Origin: Paratrimastix pyriformis
Taxonomy: Eukaryota > Preaxostyla > Paratrimastigidae
Assembly (NCBI GenBank): GCA_027972325.1
Contig: JAPMOS010000296.1
Coordinates: 1 to 32,590, forward strand
DNA length: 32,590 nucleotides
Reading direction: 5' to 3'
The translations under genes were made by a program, and so were the position numbers. Under the pieces are notes generated by a model. It saw only the letters and a list, made by a program, of their open reading frames with translations, was not told where the DNA came from and did no database searches. Positions 1 to 11,102 of the stretch are shown here, piece after piece (the stretch's first letter is position 1; every line of letters begins with the position of its first letter).

Positions 1-560
1 AGTAGTGCATCCTTTGGCGTATCGCCGCACGGTGAGTTCAGAACCTCCAAACATTTTTGACATGACAGCCGCACAAATAGCTACAATTTCTCAGTCTCAT
101 CATCAAATGTGTAGCTCTTCGTCGATGTGTACCTTGACTTACGTGGCTTCTTGAAGTATCCATTGTCTTCAATAATAATACACGAGAAATTTTCAGAGGA
201 TCGATGTTAATGTAAATATGACAGCACCAAACAATAGGTATGTAATTAGTAGATTCAGTGTCGGGTGTTACAGGCTGACAGGAGTAATTGGTTCGACAGG
301 TGTAATCGGCTCAACAGGCGTAATTGGTTCAACAGGTGTAATTGGTTCAACAGACTCGGTTTTTCATCTTTTCCTTTGCATTTACAACACATTCATTAAG
401 TTGTTGTATTTGGACATTTGTTAATGTCTACATTCTTCCAATCTATTATATTACGACAATCAACACAAACTAAGTCACCCCACGGTTTTGATGGCATCTC
501 AGGCTTACATTAATCTGCTATTCGTTGTGATAAGTACTGCTTATAATAAATCATCATGAA
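1..560 (-). pseudogene. Decayed minus-strand coding traces, Cys-rich with a proline repeat
   Basis: Minus-strand translation gives short protein-like stretches rather than one open gene. Around 480-380 there are paired cysteines (a C-V-D-C cluster, then K-C-P and C-C-K-C), suggesting a small zinc-binding fold. The 18-bp repeat at 281-352 reads as PVEPIT units on this strand. From about 200 down to 90 the translation is rich in K, R, S and T. I do not recognise the family. The run of coding-like character on one strand is the only reason to call a gene; the region belongs to the fossil element and is heavily broken. Confidence 0.35.
281..352. repeat. 18-bp tandem repeat, four units
   Basis: Four consecutive 18-bp units of the form GGTGTAATTGGTTCAACA start at 281, 299, 317 and 335 and differ at one to three positions. 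The length is a multiple of three. On the plus strand they read GSTGVI (collagen-like Gly-X-Y); on the minus strand they read PVEPIT. The neighbouring coding traces are on the minus strand, so the proline-rich reading is preferred. Confidence 0.9.
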
Positions 561-597
561 TTCACCCGTTTTGTTCTGACGGTTTAACTCACTCCAT

Positions 598-1240
598 TCA
601 TGATTGGACATTAAGGTTTGATAAATCGAGTCCATTCTGCTTTATAGTTGATGCAATGTATTTGTCCTTATCAGTCAGGCTGAAGGCAATCGAATCAATA
701 TTCCATAAGCCCGTGATTGTTGCATGGATGTATTGAATCGAATCATTCATAAAATACCATTTGTCGTATTCATCTTTCCATTTATCAAACTTAGCATAAT
801 AGTCATCCATCTGTTTTAGGTATGATTCATTCATTTTGATAATGTTTTGAACCCTTTTCACATTCAGATAACTCTTTAGGGGCTGAATCTTCAATGTCTT
901 TCAGACAGTCCCAATTCTTAGCACATGACTCAATCTTCGAACAGTTTACACACTTTGGAACTGTGCCTCAGTAGTTGATTTAGCTATTGCCGGAAAAACT
1001 CAGTATATGAATCAAAGTCAAAGTTGGAGTGTGCAAAGTTAATGCCTGTGGCACCGTGAAATCACTGTAAAGGCTCTCGTTTTACTCCTCCACGTAACGG
1101 CATTTCAACACGTAACTTAGCATATAATGCCTTTAACTCACGCTTTCTGTCCCTTCACCTTCACCCTTCATCAAATTGTCATATCGACGTTTTGATATAA
1201 AGTCCATTTTCAACGTCAACCTGATGTAACTGACATTGTT
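598..1240 (-). pseudogene. Decayed minus-strand gene traces of unknown family
   Basis: An open stretch of 98 residues (598-894) is rich in K, D, Y and W, with a DKWKDEYDKWYF segment, and looks protein-like rather than random. Further up, about 900-1240, minus-strand translations show Cys-containing pieces near 910-960 and Gly- and Lys-containing pieces near 1080-1230. No motif could be tied to a named family. By position these could be virion or accessory genes of the Polinton, but that is inference from context only. Confidence 0.3.
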
Positions 1241-1326
1241 CTGTTGAAAAGCATTGATGAACTTACTTTCTGTATCCAATGAATTCCACTGAATCATTCT
1301 TAATGCTATACAAGGTGAAATTTTCG

Positions 1327-1983
1327 ATGAGTACTGTATACAACATGGGTGGAAACATTAGTTATAACTCAATTAGGCAAGACCTGTTGAACTATCTGTC
1401 TGTCAATGAAACCAACATCATAATGCAACAAGTCAATGGTTCTTAATAAAGAATGAAATCATCTTTCGTAACATAGCTCACATCAAAACGTCAAGATTTC
1501 TTTGCCAATGACATAAAGAACCAAATCATAGCAAAACGATATTGGAATCAACATCCACATCTGCATTCAACGACATCCTAACAAGATATCAGAAAAGCAA
1601 AACCAAGGTGGTATCTTTACCGCCAACTTTAACGTGCTCGACATGATTAAGAAGCTAAAGAACGTGGTTGATGTCAATCGTGTCAACCAACAGATGCAAA
1701 ACATTAGAAACTCCTTCGACGTTGTCAATTCCAAGTTATTAATGATGCTTTTGTTCCTTCATCAAGCCTCGAAGATGTCGACTTAACTGCTACCAATCAA
1801 CTATATAACAAACAAGTTTATGATTCATTAGCTGAAATATATTCTGAAGTGGATCAACACACAAAAGATGAAGAAGAGCACGACATTGGACAAACTGCCG
1901 ATAACACTACTGCATTGATTGCTATTGCTGCTGTCTTAGTGGTTGGCGGCTTTATCTATATGAACAAACAAAAGGGAAAGTAA
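1327..1983 (+). pseudogene. Decayed gene for a protein with a C-terminal membrane anchor
   Basis: Plus-strand coding character runs from an ATG at 1327 to a TAA at 1981-1983. The C-terminal part is clear: an acidic stretch (KDEEEHD) leads into a hydrophobic helix, LIAIAAVLVVGGFIYM, followed by a short basic tail (NKQKGK). That is the layout of a single-pass tail-anchored or minor virion membrane protein. The middle is hydrophilic, with likely helices. The family was not recognised. It starts the plus-strand group at 1.3-3.2 kb and is broken in about two or three places. Confidence 0.4.
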
Positions 1984-2004
1984 TTTCAAATGTATATTAT
2001 GTCA

Positions 2005-2275
2005 GATGAGTGAATCAGAACTGCTTTTCATGGCAAAGTGGCAAAAGCATGTGTTGAGACAAAAGTATAACAAAAGATTTCATGGTCCCATTGATTGGAA
2101 CACTGTCGAGAAATCCTGAGTTCGATGAAAGTTCACTCTCGGAGAGAAGGAACCTGAAGTGCCTGAAGAAGAACGAAAAGAACGTGTACGACCTCGAACA
2201 AAGGCTGAGGAACGCTTTGAAGAAGAAAGGAATTTTCATGAATACATGAAAGACAACCACCACGACTCAAATCAT
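2005..2275 (+). pseudogene. Decayed small basic/acidic protein gene
   Basis: The region begins 21 bp after the previous stop, with an ATG at 2005 opening MSESELLFMAKWQKHVLRQ, and continues with charged, E/K/R-rich translation to about 2275. Composition and lack of hydrophobic runs suggest a soluble helical protein. No family match could be made by eye. The tight spacing to the gene before it suggests the two were a compact plus-strand group. It is broken. Confidence 0.35.
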
Positions 2276-2460
2276 TGAAACCATCAAACAACTAAGACCA
2301 TATGCTCCTGTCGTGTCTTTAACGCGACAATTTTGCTAAACAGAACTTTATTCGTGTTACACCTGAAATGTATAGAGAGTTGAAAGCCCAAATCTTTAAC
2401 TGAGTCCCGCTGTGATTGCTGATATGGACATAGTACGTCGCACACGTTAAAGGAGTCGAA

Positions 2461-3250
2461 ATGTCACTAAAATATTTGGTTCAAAGTATGACAGTCGCTG
2501 AGACAAAACAACAAATGCGCTGCAAAGGCAAGAGACAACCAAAAGCCCATATCCACAACCGCAAAAAATACAACTTACGGTCCAAAACACGGTTACGTGG
2601 AGGGAAAAGGAATTTCTATTTGTATGGTATTGACAACCATGCACAGAAAAGTTGAAACTGTTAATGAAACTCAACTAAATGATACTCTTCAAGAGCCCAT
2701 CACCCTAACAAAGTAATCCTGCCTTATGATGAGGCTATTGCTAAACAAGATGAAAGCTTAGCACAGGTCGTGAAGATAAGATTCGACAGTGGACAAACCA
2801 TTAAAAAGAATGGTATGAGCTGTCTGATGTGTTCAAACAACCTGTCATCTTCCAATCATTTGAGCGTTACATGAAATGGATTTACCCTCTAAACAATTCC
2901 GGGCGCGACTTACAGTTCGATGACGATGGATTCCATGGCTGAACTCGGTGGATTCATTGAGGAGGTGTTTAAATACAAACTCGATAAGCTGCTCGTTGAA
3001 TCTGTCGTGATGTATCACAAAATAGTGGACTCGTCGATGATAAAAGATGAAACGTTACATCAACAAGTACGAATCCTCAGTAAATTCATGCTGGGGTATC
3101 TTAAAGAAAAAGGTGACTGAACGGATGCAAAATTTCGAAAATGAATGGCTCGGCTTTATCAAAATGTGGAGCGTCGTATATCAAAATGATAAGTATAATG
3201 GCATCACCTACGATTTAATCCCGTATCAAAGCAAACAACATAATTGACAT
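2461..3250 (+). pseudogene. Decayed plus-strand coding traces of unknown function
   Basis: Several protein-like plus-strand stretches lie here. One at 2461-2655 is very basic (KGKRQPKAH, then KKYNLRSKTRLRGGKR), as in virion DNA-condensing or core proteins. Another at about 2920-3250 is helical and mixed in charge, with FIEEVFKYKLDKLLVES and NEWLGFIKMWSVVY. None carries a motif I can name. The basic piece may be a nucleic-acid-binding core protein, by composition only. The region is broken several times. Confidence 0.3.
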
Positions 3251-3359
3251 CTGTGTGATGAATGAAATACAACAACATTATCTATAAGTTCATCCCGCCT
3301 TCCGAGCTGTATGTCGTAAAGAATGATAAGACTGTCGTGTCAACCAATAAGTATGAACT

Positions 3360-4020
3360 CAGTTTAATGCTTCCCTGATGCATCTGAAACTGTATCTAAC
3401 ATCGCTACATCTATTTCCGCATCATCACCAATACAAAAGTCCTCGATAAAGCACATTGCTTCGTCAAGTGTCAAATCTATGTCGATGAAATCACTACCGC
3501 TTAACTCTAATTTAAGCTCATTCCACTTCTTCTCGTACTTTTATGAACTCGATTGACACAAATTTTTGTATAACTTCTTATCTTCAATACCATTAGCTGT
3601 AATAATTTGTATATGATGAACTTGTAATTCATTCTATACTTACTGATGGCTAACCTGTCTTTATCTTAGCAAACTGTCTCTTCATGCTTTCCCTGACTGT
3701 TGGTGCTATCTGATAATGTACCATCTTGCTAAACACCTGGTTGAAATAATTCGATGGTTTATATGGCAATGATTTATTACGCTGCTCGCTCTTCCTGAAA
3801 ATTACATACAAATGGCGTCTCTAATACACATCCACAGTTCTGACAGACATTTAAACCTTCTGGTGTTGTAACTGCATCGGTTTATCACAACACTTCCATT
3901 CTGGTTCTTTGGTTCATTCTCAACTTCCTGCCTATATAAGTCCAATGATAACTGCATCAAACGTTTTCTCTGCTTTCATCCATCTCTTCATGATTAATAT
4001 AACAATAGATTATATTAAAT
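3360..4020 (-). pseudogene. Decayed zinc-ribbon protein, possibly a VLTF3-like late transcription factor
   Basis: Minus-strand traces include a CxxCGC pair (VCQNCGCVLET, near 3830) with a second Cys pair upstream (KCCDK, near 3890). After these come NYFNQVFSKM (near 3745) and, near 3420-3530, an acidic stretch, DFIDIDLTLDEAMCFI. A zinc ribbon followed by a Tyr/Asn-Phe helix and a C-terminal helical part resembles the poxvirus-type late transcription factor VLTF3 found in giant viruses and some Polinton-like viruses. The resemblance is weak and rests on order and spacing only. The gene is broken in several places. Confidence 0.3.
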
Positions 4021-4880
4021 CAAAACAAAGTTAAAATAGAGTGGCTGCTTAACTTAAGCATCCATATTAAACACTGCAAAGGCTAAAAGGACACTTGAAA
4101 GCAATGCTGCGTAACAATAGTTGTTCGCTACGATACTCTCGGGCGGAAGGATTTGTGGTCACTTGAAATCCGGGTTCGTAGTGACGTGCAGCACGGACGA
4201 TATGAACTGTAAGTTCACACGTAACTGAAACTATGTTACCGTTACTGCTCTTCATATTGGTACTTTTGCCTTCTAAGCAACTTACATGATTCCATGGATG
4301 TATTCTGTTCAGTGATAGCCTGCGAAACACTTTTAGCGCTTATCAGTGCTTCCGGTTCTATTTGAACAAAATTCATTTGATGCTAAGCTCAATTCATGAG
4401 AAACAACGCTGCGAAACACAATTGATATCTGAATGTGTTCCGTCATTATTTAATCACTGCATGGCTTCATCAAAACATCCAACCATTCAGTCGGCTTCTT
4501 GTGCAATGCACACAGATGTGTATTCGAATGAATGGTACATTCATTGCATGTATATGGTTGATAGAATAGCACCTTTATGTGGTACTACTCCATAATTACT
4601 ATATTTCATAATTCTTTAAGCCATTTTTATAAAATAATTTGAGCTATAGGCATTATTTCATGTCACTTTGCTGAGCCTTCAGTGATCCTGATTGAAATTT
4701 TGCTCATCTTGACTGTATCTAAAAATCACTACTCTCATTTTTGCCTCTTCTTGGTGCCATATCTACTCAAATTCATCAAAAGTAACATATCCATTGGATA
4801 TATTATTAAAATTGAAACAAAACAACTCAGAAATCAATGAGATACTCATAAAGAGCATCCTTATCTTCCTTCTGTATCTT
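4021..4880. other. No gene recognised (AT-rich spacer)
   Basis: Neither strand gives a convincing protein here. Two short open frames (4067-4330 minus, 4362-4595 plus) have no coding-like composition or motif. The section 4600-4880 is very AT-rich. No terminal-repeat copy, tRNA-like promoter or clear hairpin was seen. It separates the decayed left genes from the minus-strand replication genes. Confidence 0.5.
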
Positions 4881-4890
4881 CTTATGGTTT

Positions 4891-5570
4891 TTATCTTATC
4901 AAAAGCATTTGCTTGTATTGCTCTTTGTTCGTCTTAGCTGAAATGCCTAAGTAGGTAATTGATGACTGCAAACTGTTCAATGTCTTCCTGAGTTGTGGAG
5001 GTAAGAGCTTCTTTGACTCTCCATACTCAAATACGAGGTCATCAAACGTAAAACTGCTCTCACATCTTTGTTTAACCTGATTTGGATTCAATTTCAATGC
5101 TACACTGCATGCATATAGTGACTTGTATATTGTTTTCGTACCATCTGTCTTATTTGTCACTATTACTTGAGTCCTTGCTCCTTTCACATATTTCTCCTTC
5201 TTGTATTCTCTCGGCTTATAGTTCGACAAATCTTTGCAAAAGGTCTTCTTGTATTTCTCCTGTTGATATTCTTTGCGCTCATCTTCAGTTCGGCATGCTT
5301 TAATCATGTTCAACATCTTGAATCCCTTTCTGTGTATTCTTTGATGTATTTCTCTTCTATCTCTTTAATGTTCTCACAATCACAAATTGCTTCAATTTCT
5401 TCAATGGTGAACTTGTCAACTCCTACCTCTCATTCTGCCAAAGCATATGTGTGCATCCACTCTTGACATGTGTTTTATGCACTGCCCATCTCGAACGGAT
5501 GTTCTTAGTTGAACCTATACAATTCATTCGGCTCAACAGTGTTGACTATCTTATATATGTAGTATTTCAT
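4891..5570 (-). pseudogene. GIY-YIG endonuclease with a modular C-terminal DNA-binding segment
   Basis: The gene opens at an ATG at 5570 with YYIYKIVN, the usual first strand of a GIY-YIG nuclease. The following translations show IGSTKNIRSRWAVHK, the YIG strand with the conserved Arg-containing helix. The C-terminal 141 residues are basic, then contain TIYKSLYACSVALKLN followed by a Cys-containing helix. This resembles the NUMOD-type helix-turn-helix repeats attached to homing nucleases. Such enzymes nick or cut DNA and occur in phages, giant viruses and virophages. The ATG lies 4 bp after the preceding gene's stop, suggesting one minus-strand transcript from the polymerase. It is broken in about two places. 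Confidence 0.65.
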
Positions 5571-5574
5571 TTTA

Positions 5575-5811
5575 CTATACTATAGTATTAGATAATATTT
5601 CAACTGTATTTAAGTCACTTTCATTTTTTGATTTTCGGATGGTGCTTCCAAATTGTATCTCCTGCTTTGCTCTGCACTGTTTCTGTAACTCCATACACGA
5701 AGTTTCTTCTAATAATGCCTCTAATAGGTTAGTTATGTCTTTCATTGAGCGTTCAATTGATGTCAGTTTAGCATTCATCTTGTCAAATGTTGACTGTTGA
5801 TATGGTTCCAT
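5575..5811 (-). CDS. Small charged, probably coiled-coil protein (78 residues)
   Basis: An unbroken frame starts MEPYQQSTFDKMNAKL and continues as a helix with a heptad-like pattern (LTSIERSMKDITNLLEALLEE), then a polar tail. A longer frame exists upstream but would overlap the polymerase end, so the ATG at 5811 is chosen; it falls 22 bp after the polymerase stop. No family was recognised. Its position between the polymerase and the nuclease suggests a replication accessory or structural role, by context only. No membrane helix or cysteine motif is seen. Confidence 0.5.
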   Translation of the reverse strand: MEPYQQSTFDKMNAKLTSIERSMKDITNLLEALLEETSCMELQKQCRAKQEIQFGSTIRKSKNESDLNTVEILSNTIV

Positions 5812-5833
5812 AATAATGAACGCTGATAAAATT

Positions 5834-8800
5834 TCACTTAGTCTTCGATTGCTCCATTTTAATCCGGTAATGTCCATAAGCGTAACTATCAGTCTTGTTT
5901 CTGAGATACCTTTTATCATCATAAGAGCACAATGCAAACTTGTTCACTGATACTGCATAGAGTTGGTGATATTTGCTTTGAATTGCACAGAACTTCACCT
6001 TAGGATGTGCCTTATCAATCTCTTCATCATTCTTTTTCTCCATCTCTTCATTCTTTTTCTTCATCTCTTCGTCAATCTCTTCATCAATCTCTTCATCATT
6101 CTGTTTGCGTTTTGGCTTCAGACATTCTGAGTTCAGACATTCCATGAATCTTTTGTGTGATAATTCTTGCTTGATTGCTGACTTCTTCACACCTTTGCAT
6201 TTGGCATGCTTCTCTTCATCACCTTCTATGACATATGAATACATCTTCGAACGTAATCCACAGAACTCTATGATTTGCTTGCCTTTGGCTTCATCCTTGA
6301 ACTTTCCAATCTTGGCAATGTTTTTTTCGCTGAATAGTGCATTGTCCTCTGGATAATTGGATGTATCGAGTTCGTCTTCAAATTCTTTCATGTCTTCGTA
6401 GATGTCTTCTGTCTCCACAGCTACACATAAACTGTCAGTATCTGTGAATAGCAATTTGACTTTGTCTCCATACTTTGCTTTGAGTGTGTTGTAGTAAAAG
6501 TCATACATGTGCATCTTGGATAAGTCTAATATTGATTGCCCAACTGCTATTGGCATGTTCAATTTGACTGATGTCTGTCTTGCATGTATGCCTACGAGTT
6601 TATCTCCAAATATCACTGTCTTCTCATAATTTGGCTTGGCTACGAGCTTACGTGCCTTCTCCTCACTGGATGTTAGTGTAAAGTTGATGTGAGAACGATT
6701 GTTCTGCATGGTTTTTCCAAAGACTGCATTGTTGGCTAATTTGAATAGTGCCTTCTCGAATTCATTCTTTGTTTTTGAACGCTCGTTGGTATTGAATCCT
6801 ATGTAGTCTTCTAACCAATCATCTTGTTTAAAACTCATCACTCTTTTGACTGCTTTCAGTTCCATTCCTAAACTCAAATATAGCTGGAGTGCACGATAAT
6901 GCACAACATAATCAGTCTTGTCTTCAAAATCACAAATCAACTTCTCAACTTTTGCCTGCTTTAGGCTTAAATTCGTCTTCAACAACTTCTGGTATTCAGA
7001 TAACTTTTCATCTTCTACAACCTTCTTGCATGGTGCTAATGGATAATCATTGTGCATGTCATGTAGTTCTTTTGGATATGATAAATCCACTTCTAATATG
7101 TAGCCTCTATCTCCATTCTTGTCTAATGACATTATCTTGCTCTTCGTGAACTTGCTTACGTTCTTTTCCCATTGAAAATCAGTCGTTGGTAGTCTATAAC
7201 TCATTGCTTTGCCGTAAAGGTTGTTAGCATCGAGATACAGAATGTACACCGTTTTGCCCTCTTTGTTGTATGTCTTCATGTACTTGTTGTTGGCTTGACA
7301 ATATCTGTTCGTTATCATTGAAATCCCTCCTCGAATACCCTTCTCAATAAACAAATGCATGTCCATTTGTGTGTCATTAAATAAGTCTAACTCCACCTTC
7401 GAACGCTTCAGTGCCGCATCCCATGACATTGCTGGTAATGACACGTAACATACCGGATCGAGCCCGTAATTTTTTATACACATGCTACGAAACTTTTCGA
7501 AGACATCTGCTAATAGTAACACATCAGTTTTAAGGTATATGTCATGATAATCACCTAACGTTTCACATTCAAATGTGTTCCATACTGTCTGTGCATGTGC
7601 ATAATCTTCATCAGATATGGCTTTATCGTTTAGTTTACTGTAAAATGCTTCCTTTGGTGGCAATTCAGTCTCATCGAACTTCTCCATTGTGTTCAAATAG
7701 TCATATGGATAAACACCCTTCTGGCATAAAAGTTTCAGGTTCTCTTCACTGATTCCTTCCCAATCTGCTTTTGTTCTGATAAAATCATCGTAGTTGTTCT
7801 TCCCTAAGTTCTCTGATAATTTATCCAATGATTCTGTCATGAATGCAAAACTGTCTTTGAACTCTATATTTCCATCCATCGAGAACGACAGATACTTCTC
7901 TTCAGTCAATGCTAAGCATGTAATTTTCTCACTAAAGTTCCCTATTTCTTGCATTAAGAGGTGAGAATCATAACCCTTTAGATTGTGAAAGAAAACTGGT
8001 ACCTTGTAATTCTTCAGACTGAATGATAAGTTACATCCATTATGTGCTGCCCTCGATATTCACCGGTAATATGATCATGGTCTCTCACTTTATCTGATTC
8101 ATCTTCGATCTCTCGTCCACAAATATGACACAGTGGCTTTATCAAACTCTTTTGTTGTTCCTTCGATAAGTTCATCTCACAGTTCCTTTTGACTATCTTC
8201 AGTATCGTTTTACGCTCTTCGATGATGGATTTTAAGAAATGCTCAACTGCTCCTTCACCACGATACAGTTGTATTGGTCTCTCAAACTCTGGATAATTAC
8301 TGACAACTTTGTATGCATATGAACACACATTATGGTGCTGATATGCTGCTTTTATTTTTTCTCATCGTCATCATCAATTGGTGTTGTGAGTGCTTCAAAA
8401 TCTGCATAAATCGCAAAAGGTTGCTTCACTGATTTTGATATATGCTTGAATTCGACATGAGCATCTTCTTCTATTGGTAACCATGCTTGACAACATTCAT
8501 GTTCATAGCACACTGGTTTATGCCTTTGCAACAGGCTTTCATTCCAAAATCCATGCATACAGTTCAGACAAAATACTTTTTCCATTGTGGCTGTTCTGGC
8601 TTGAACTTAAGAGACGAGACAAATCTTTAATCAACACATAATGTGAGTTGGTTTCTGTCTTCACATCCTTCTCCTTTCATCACCTCTGTATTTTCATCGA
8701 GCTCTGTTATACGTAGCATATTGACTACTGTTTTAGCCGTATTCCAAATTGGTGAGACATACAATGGATTGAAGACAACTGATGTCTTCTCCTTCTTAAC

Positions 8801-9713
8801 CTTTTTGTTGTGATATGATGCTCGATCACATTGATGGCTATGTTATTTTAGCTTCAAATCGTGGTATACTGTCAATTTCCATTGGAAAATGAATGCCCTT
8901 AAAGTCGAGCTCATTGTCATACTTCATGTATTGCTTCACTCTCTCCGGATGCACATCAACTGGATGCAATGTTGCTAAAACACTCCATTTAAAACACTCA
9001 TTGTCATCATTCTGAATATTTATCAATGCTTTCTTCTGGTTCAATACCTCTGGTAATTCAATGTAACTGCTTCCACGCATTGGCTTGTATGAGGCTACAT
9101 TCAAAAACACATTCTCAATACGTTTTAGGACCCATGCACTTCCATTGTTAACAAAATTGTCCACGAGCTCTTGGATTCTCGACACTGCATTCCCAATTCC
9201 TTCTTCAATGTCTTTCTTACCGAGAATTCGAATGCTGCCTGATGAAAAGTGTCCATACATTGACTTGTCTTTGGTGAACTGACATTTCAACACGATGTTC
9301 AGTTTGAACTGTCCTCCTTCATCTCTTCATATAATATCTTTTTATCATTCCTTCAGTGTCCACAAAACACCTCTCGACACTTTGTTTGTAGTCAGTTGCC
9401 TCGATCTTTCCATGGTTCATAATAGAATAGTTCTTCATGAAACCTTTCATAGCTTTTTGCATTCTACCACTTCATATTGTGCTATTTTTCCAAACTCATC
9501 TTCGACGTTTTCTGCTCCTTTTGTTGATAAGGCATCTACATCAATAACTTCTTCTTGTGCAATCTTCACTTCTTTCTTTTCTTTCTTTTCCTTCTTTTCC
9601 TGTTTTGGTGACGTTGCCTGCCGTTTATTTATGTATTCTTCGAACAACTTCTTCGCCTCTTCATCTGAGAGTCCATCAAATGCAACAAATGGATTTGCGG
9701 TTTTAGTTGTCAT
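5834..9713 (-). pseudogene. Protein-primed DNA polymerase family B (pPolB) of the Polinton
   Basis: This enzyme copies the element from a protein-primed end. The C-terminal 706-residue frame (5834-7954) has exonuclease motif III (YLKTDVLLLADVFE, residues 140-153), polymerase motif A (YLDANNLYG, about 240-248), motif B (KLANNAVFGKTMQN, about 405-418) and motif C (FTDTDS, about 503-508). Towards the N-terminus there is exonuclease motif I (FAIYADFEAL, near 8400). Between them is a CHICG ... RDHDHITGEYRG segment (about 8050-8130), the zinc/His-Asn region typical of Polinton polymerases and similar to endonuclease VII. The N-terminal section shows ELPEVLNQKKALINIQN with ECFKW (about 8990-9070), also a family signature. 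The first part from the ATG at 9713 is lysine/glutamate-rich. The gene is broken in roughly half a dozen places. Confidence 0.9.
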
Positions 9714-9812
9714 GTCTATAGTAGTGTGAGATAAAATTTTTTCATAATATTTTATTAATCTATAAATTTAAGGTTTCTAAGTCACTTTTAATTTTATAAC
9801 TTCATTATACTA

Positions 9813-10839
9813 ATGGAAAAGACCATTCAAAATGCTTATAGCAATCCTAAAACGGGCTTTGTTTCTGCTCCTAAATTGTATCGAAAACTCAAACAAGATG
9901 ACAAGAAAATCACCTTAGATGCTGTCCAAAACGTGCTAAATAAGACACCTGATTATCAAATCATGAAAGAAGATAGAAAACCAAAAGTTCAACACGATTG
10001 TGGCTCATACTGCTCTCGCATGTGTTCAGATGGATATCATCATCTATGATCGTTTTAAGACGAGAACTGGATTCGAGAACATCCTCTGTGTTATTGATGT
10101 GTACTCGTTATGCTGCCTGTCGTCCACTTAAAACAAGAAAGCCCACTGAGGTTCTCAAAGCAATTAAAAGTATCTTCCATGATGACTTAAAAGGTACTCC
10201 TGAAAACATCAACTGTGACAATGAATTCCAAGCTAAACAATATGTCAAATGGATGACTGATAATCATGTTGTGGCTCATTTCAGTGACCCTGAAGAAATC
10301 AATAAGAATAGTATTGTTGAACGATTCAATCGTACAATTGCTCTCAAACTACAACGTTGGCGTCTCTTCTGGTGACTCCGATTGGACTAAAGTTCTTCCT
10401 GATTTGGTATCTTCTTACAACAATGATTACCACAGAACCATTAAAGCAACACCTTATAATGTGTTCAACAACCATGATACAAACAAACAATCAGTCACTC
10501 AAATAGAACGTATTTATAATATTGGTGACCATGTTCGTGCTGTTCGAAAGCTCAAAGCATTCGCTAAAGGTGATGAAGTAAAGTATTCTCTCGCTGTCTA
10601 TATCATTGACTCATTCGATGGTAAAAGTATGTTCTCAAGAACCTGAAGTCTGGAGAACTGTTGAAAAACACTACAAACAATATGAGTTGAAGAAGGTTGG
10701 TGAAATCATCGAGAAGGAGAGCACTGAAAAAGCTGTCAAGAAGATTGATGACACAAAGAAGAAAAGACTCGTCAAACGAAGACTGACTCGAGAAGGTATT
10801 GACACAGATAATATAATGCATGATATGAAGCTCCGTTAA
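9813..10839 (+). pseudogene. Polinton integrase (retroviral-type DDE)
   Basis: The integrase joins element ends to host DNA. The N-terminus (from the ATG at 9813) has the Polinton form, with YSNPKTGFVSAPKLYRKLK and a helix before the catalytic core. Core motifs are the second Asp in NINCDNEFQAKQY (near 10215) and the Glu in NSIVERFNRT (near 10320). The first Asp region lies near 10040-10110. A C-terminal part follows with SYNNDYHRTIKATPYNVF, then GDHVRAVRKLKAF, an SH3-like segment, and a basic tail. It diverges from the polymerase across about 100 bp of AT-rich DNA, the usual Polinton arrangement. It is broken in about three places. Confidence 0.88.
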
Positions 10840-11006
10840 TGGAAATATTCATTTTCATACACTATTGTTGTGGAATCGTCACTCTCATCTCCTTTCTTCT
10901 TAGTTATTGTAACAGTGAAATATTCATCACCATGAAGCTTAATCAACTCCTGTAGGAGTTCAAATAGCGCCCGATCAATCTTAACTGGATGCTTATCACA
11001 ATTCAT
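10836..11006 (-). CDS. 56-residue unknown protein convergent with the integrase
   Basis: A short intact frame reads from the ATG at 11004-11006 (MNCDKHPVKIDRALFELLQ) to a TAA at 10836-10838 and ends in VYENEYFH. It has an amphipathic helix in the first half and a beta-like TVTITKKK segment followed by acidic residues in the second. Its stop overlaps the integrase stop on the other strand in a shared TTAA. A strong promoter-like motif lies a few bases upstream. Family unknown. The clean frame, the promoter and the compact junction argue that it is real. It could be a small regulator or DNA-binding protein, but nothing shows that directly. Confidence 0.6.
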   Translation of the reverse strand: MNCDKHPVKIDRALFELLQELIKLHGDEYFTVTITKKKGDESDDSTTIVYENEYFH

Positions 11007-11053
11007 TCTCTATATACTAACTATAGATAATTATTTTTCTTCAAATACCTTTA
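11007..11053 (-). promoter_or_regulatory. Promoter-like motif before the 56-residue ORF
   Basis: Read on the minus strand, an A-rich block (GAAAAATAATT) is followed by ATCTATAGTTAGTATATA and then the ATG about 5 bp later. The same block, with two substitutions, precedes the ORF at 17055. The TCTA core in an AT-rich setting recalls the late promoters of Mavirus and its giant-virus helper; that comparison is inference. Confidence 0.55.
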
Positions 11054-11102
11054 CATGTTAATCAACTGCTATCACTCCTTCACTATTTCATTGAGTTAGC
11101 CC

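Noticed and set aside
1-6. AGTAGT at the window start as the left element terminus
   Set aside because: The next bases do not match the inverted terminal repeat (AGTAGTTATAAAAGG); the match is chance.
281-352. CRISPR-like array
   Set aside because: Units are contiguous 18-mers without spacers, in a eukaryotic element.
4140-4210. tRNA-derived SINE with a B box
   Set aside because: The GGTTCGTAGT string only loosely resembles a B box; no A box at the right distance and no tail.
4067-4595. Two short frames (87 and 77 residues)
   Set aside because: No motif, no coding-like composition and no promoter; treated as spacer.
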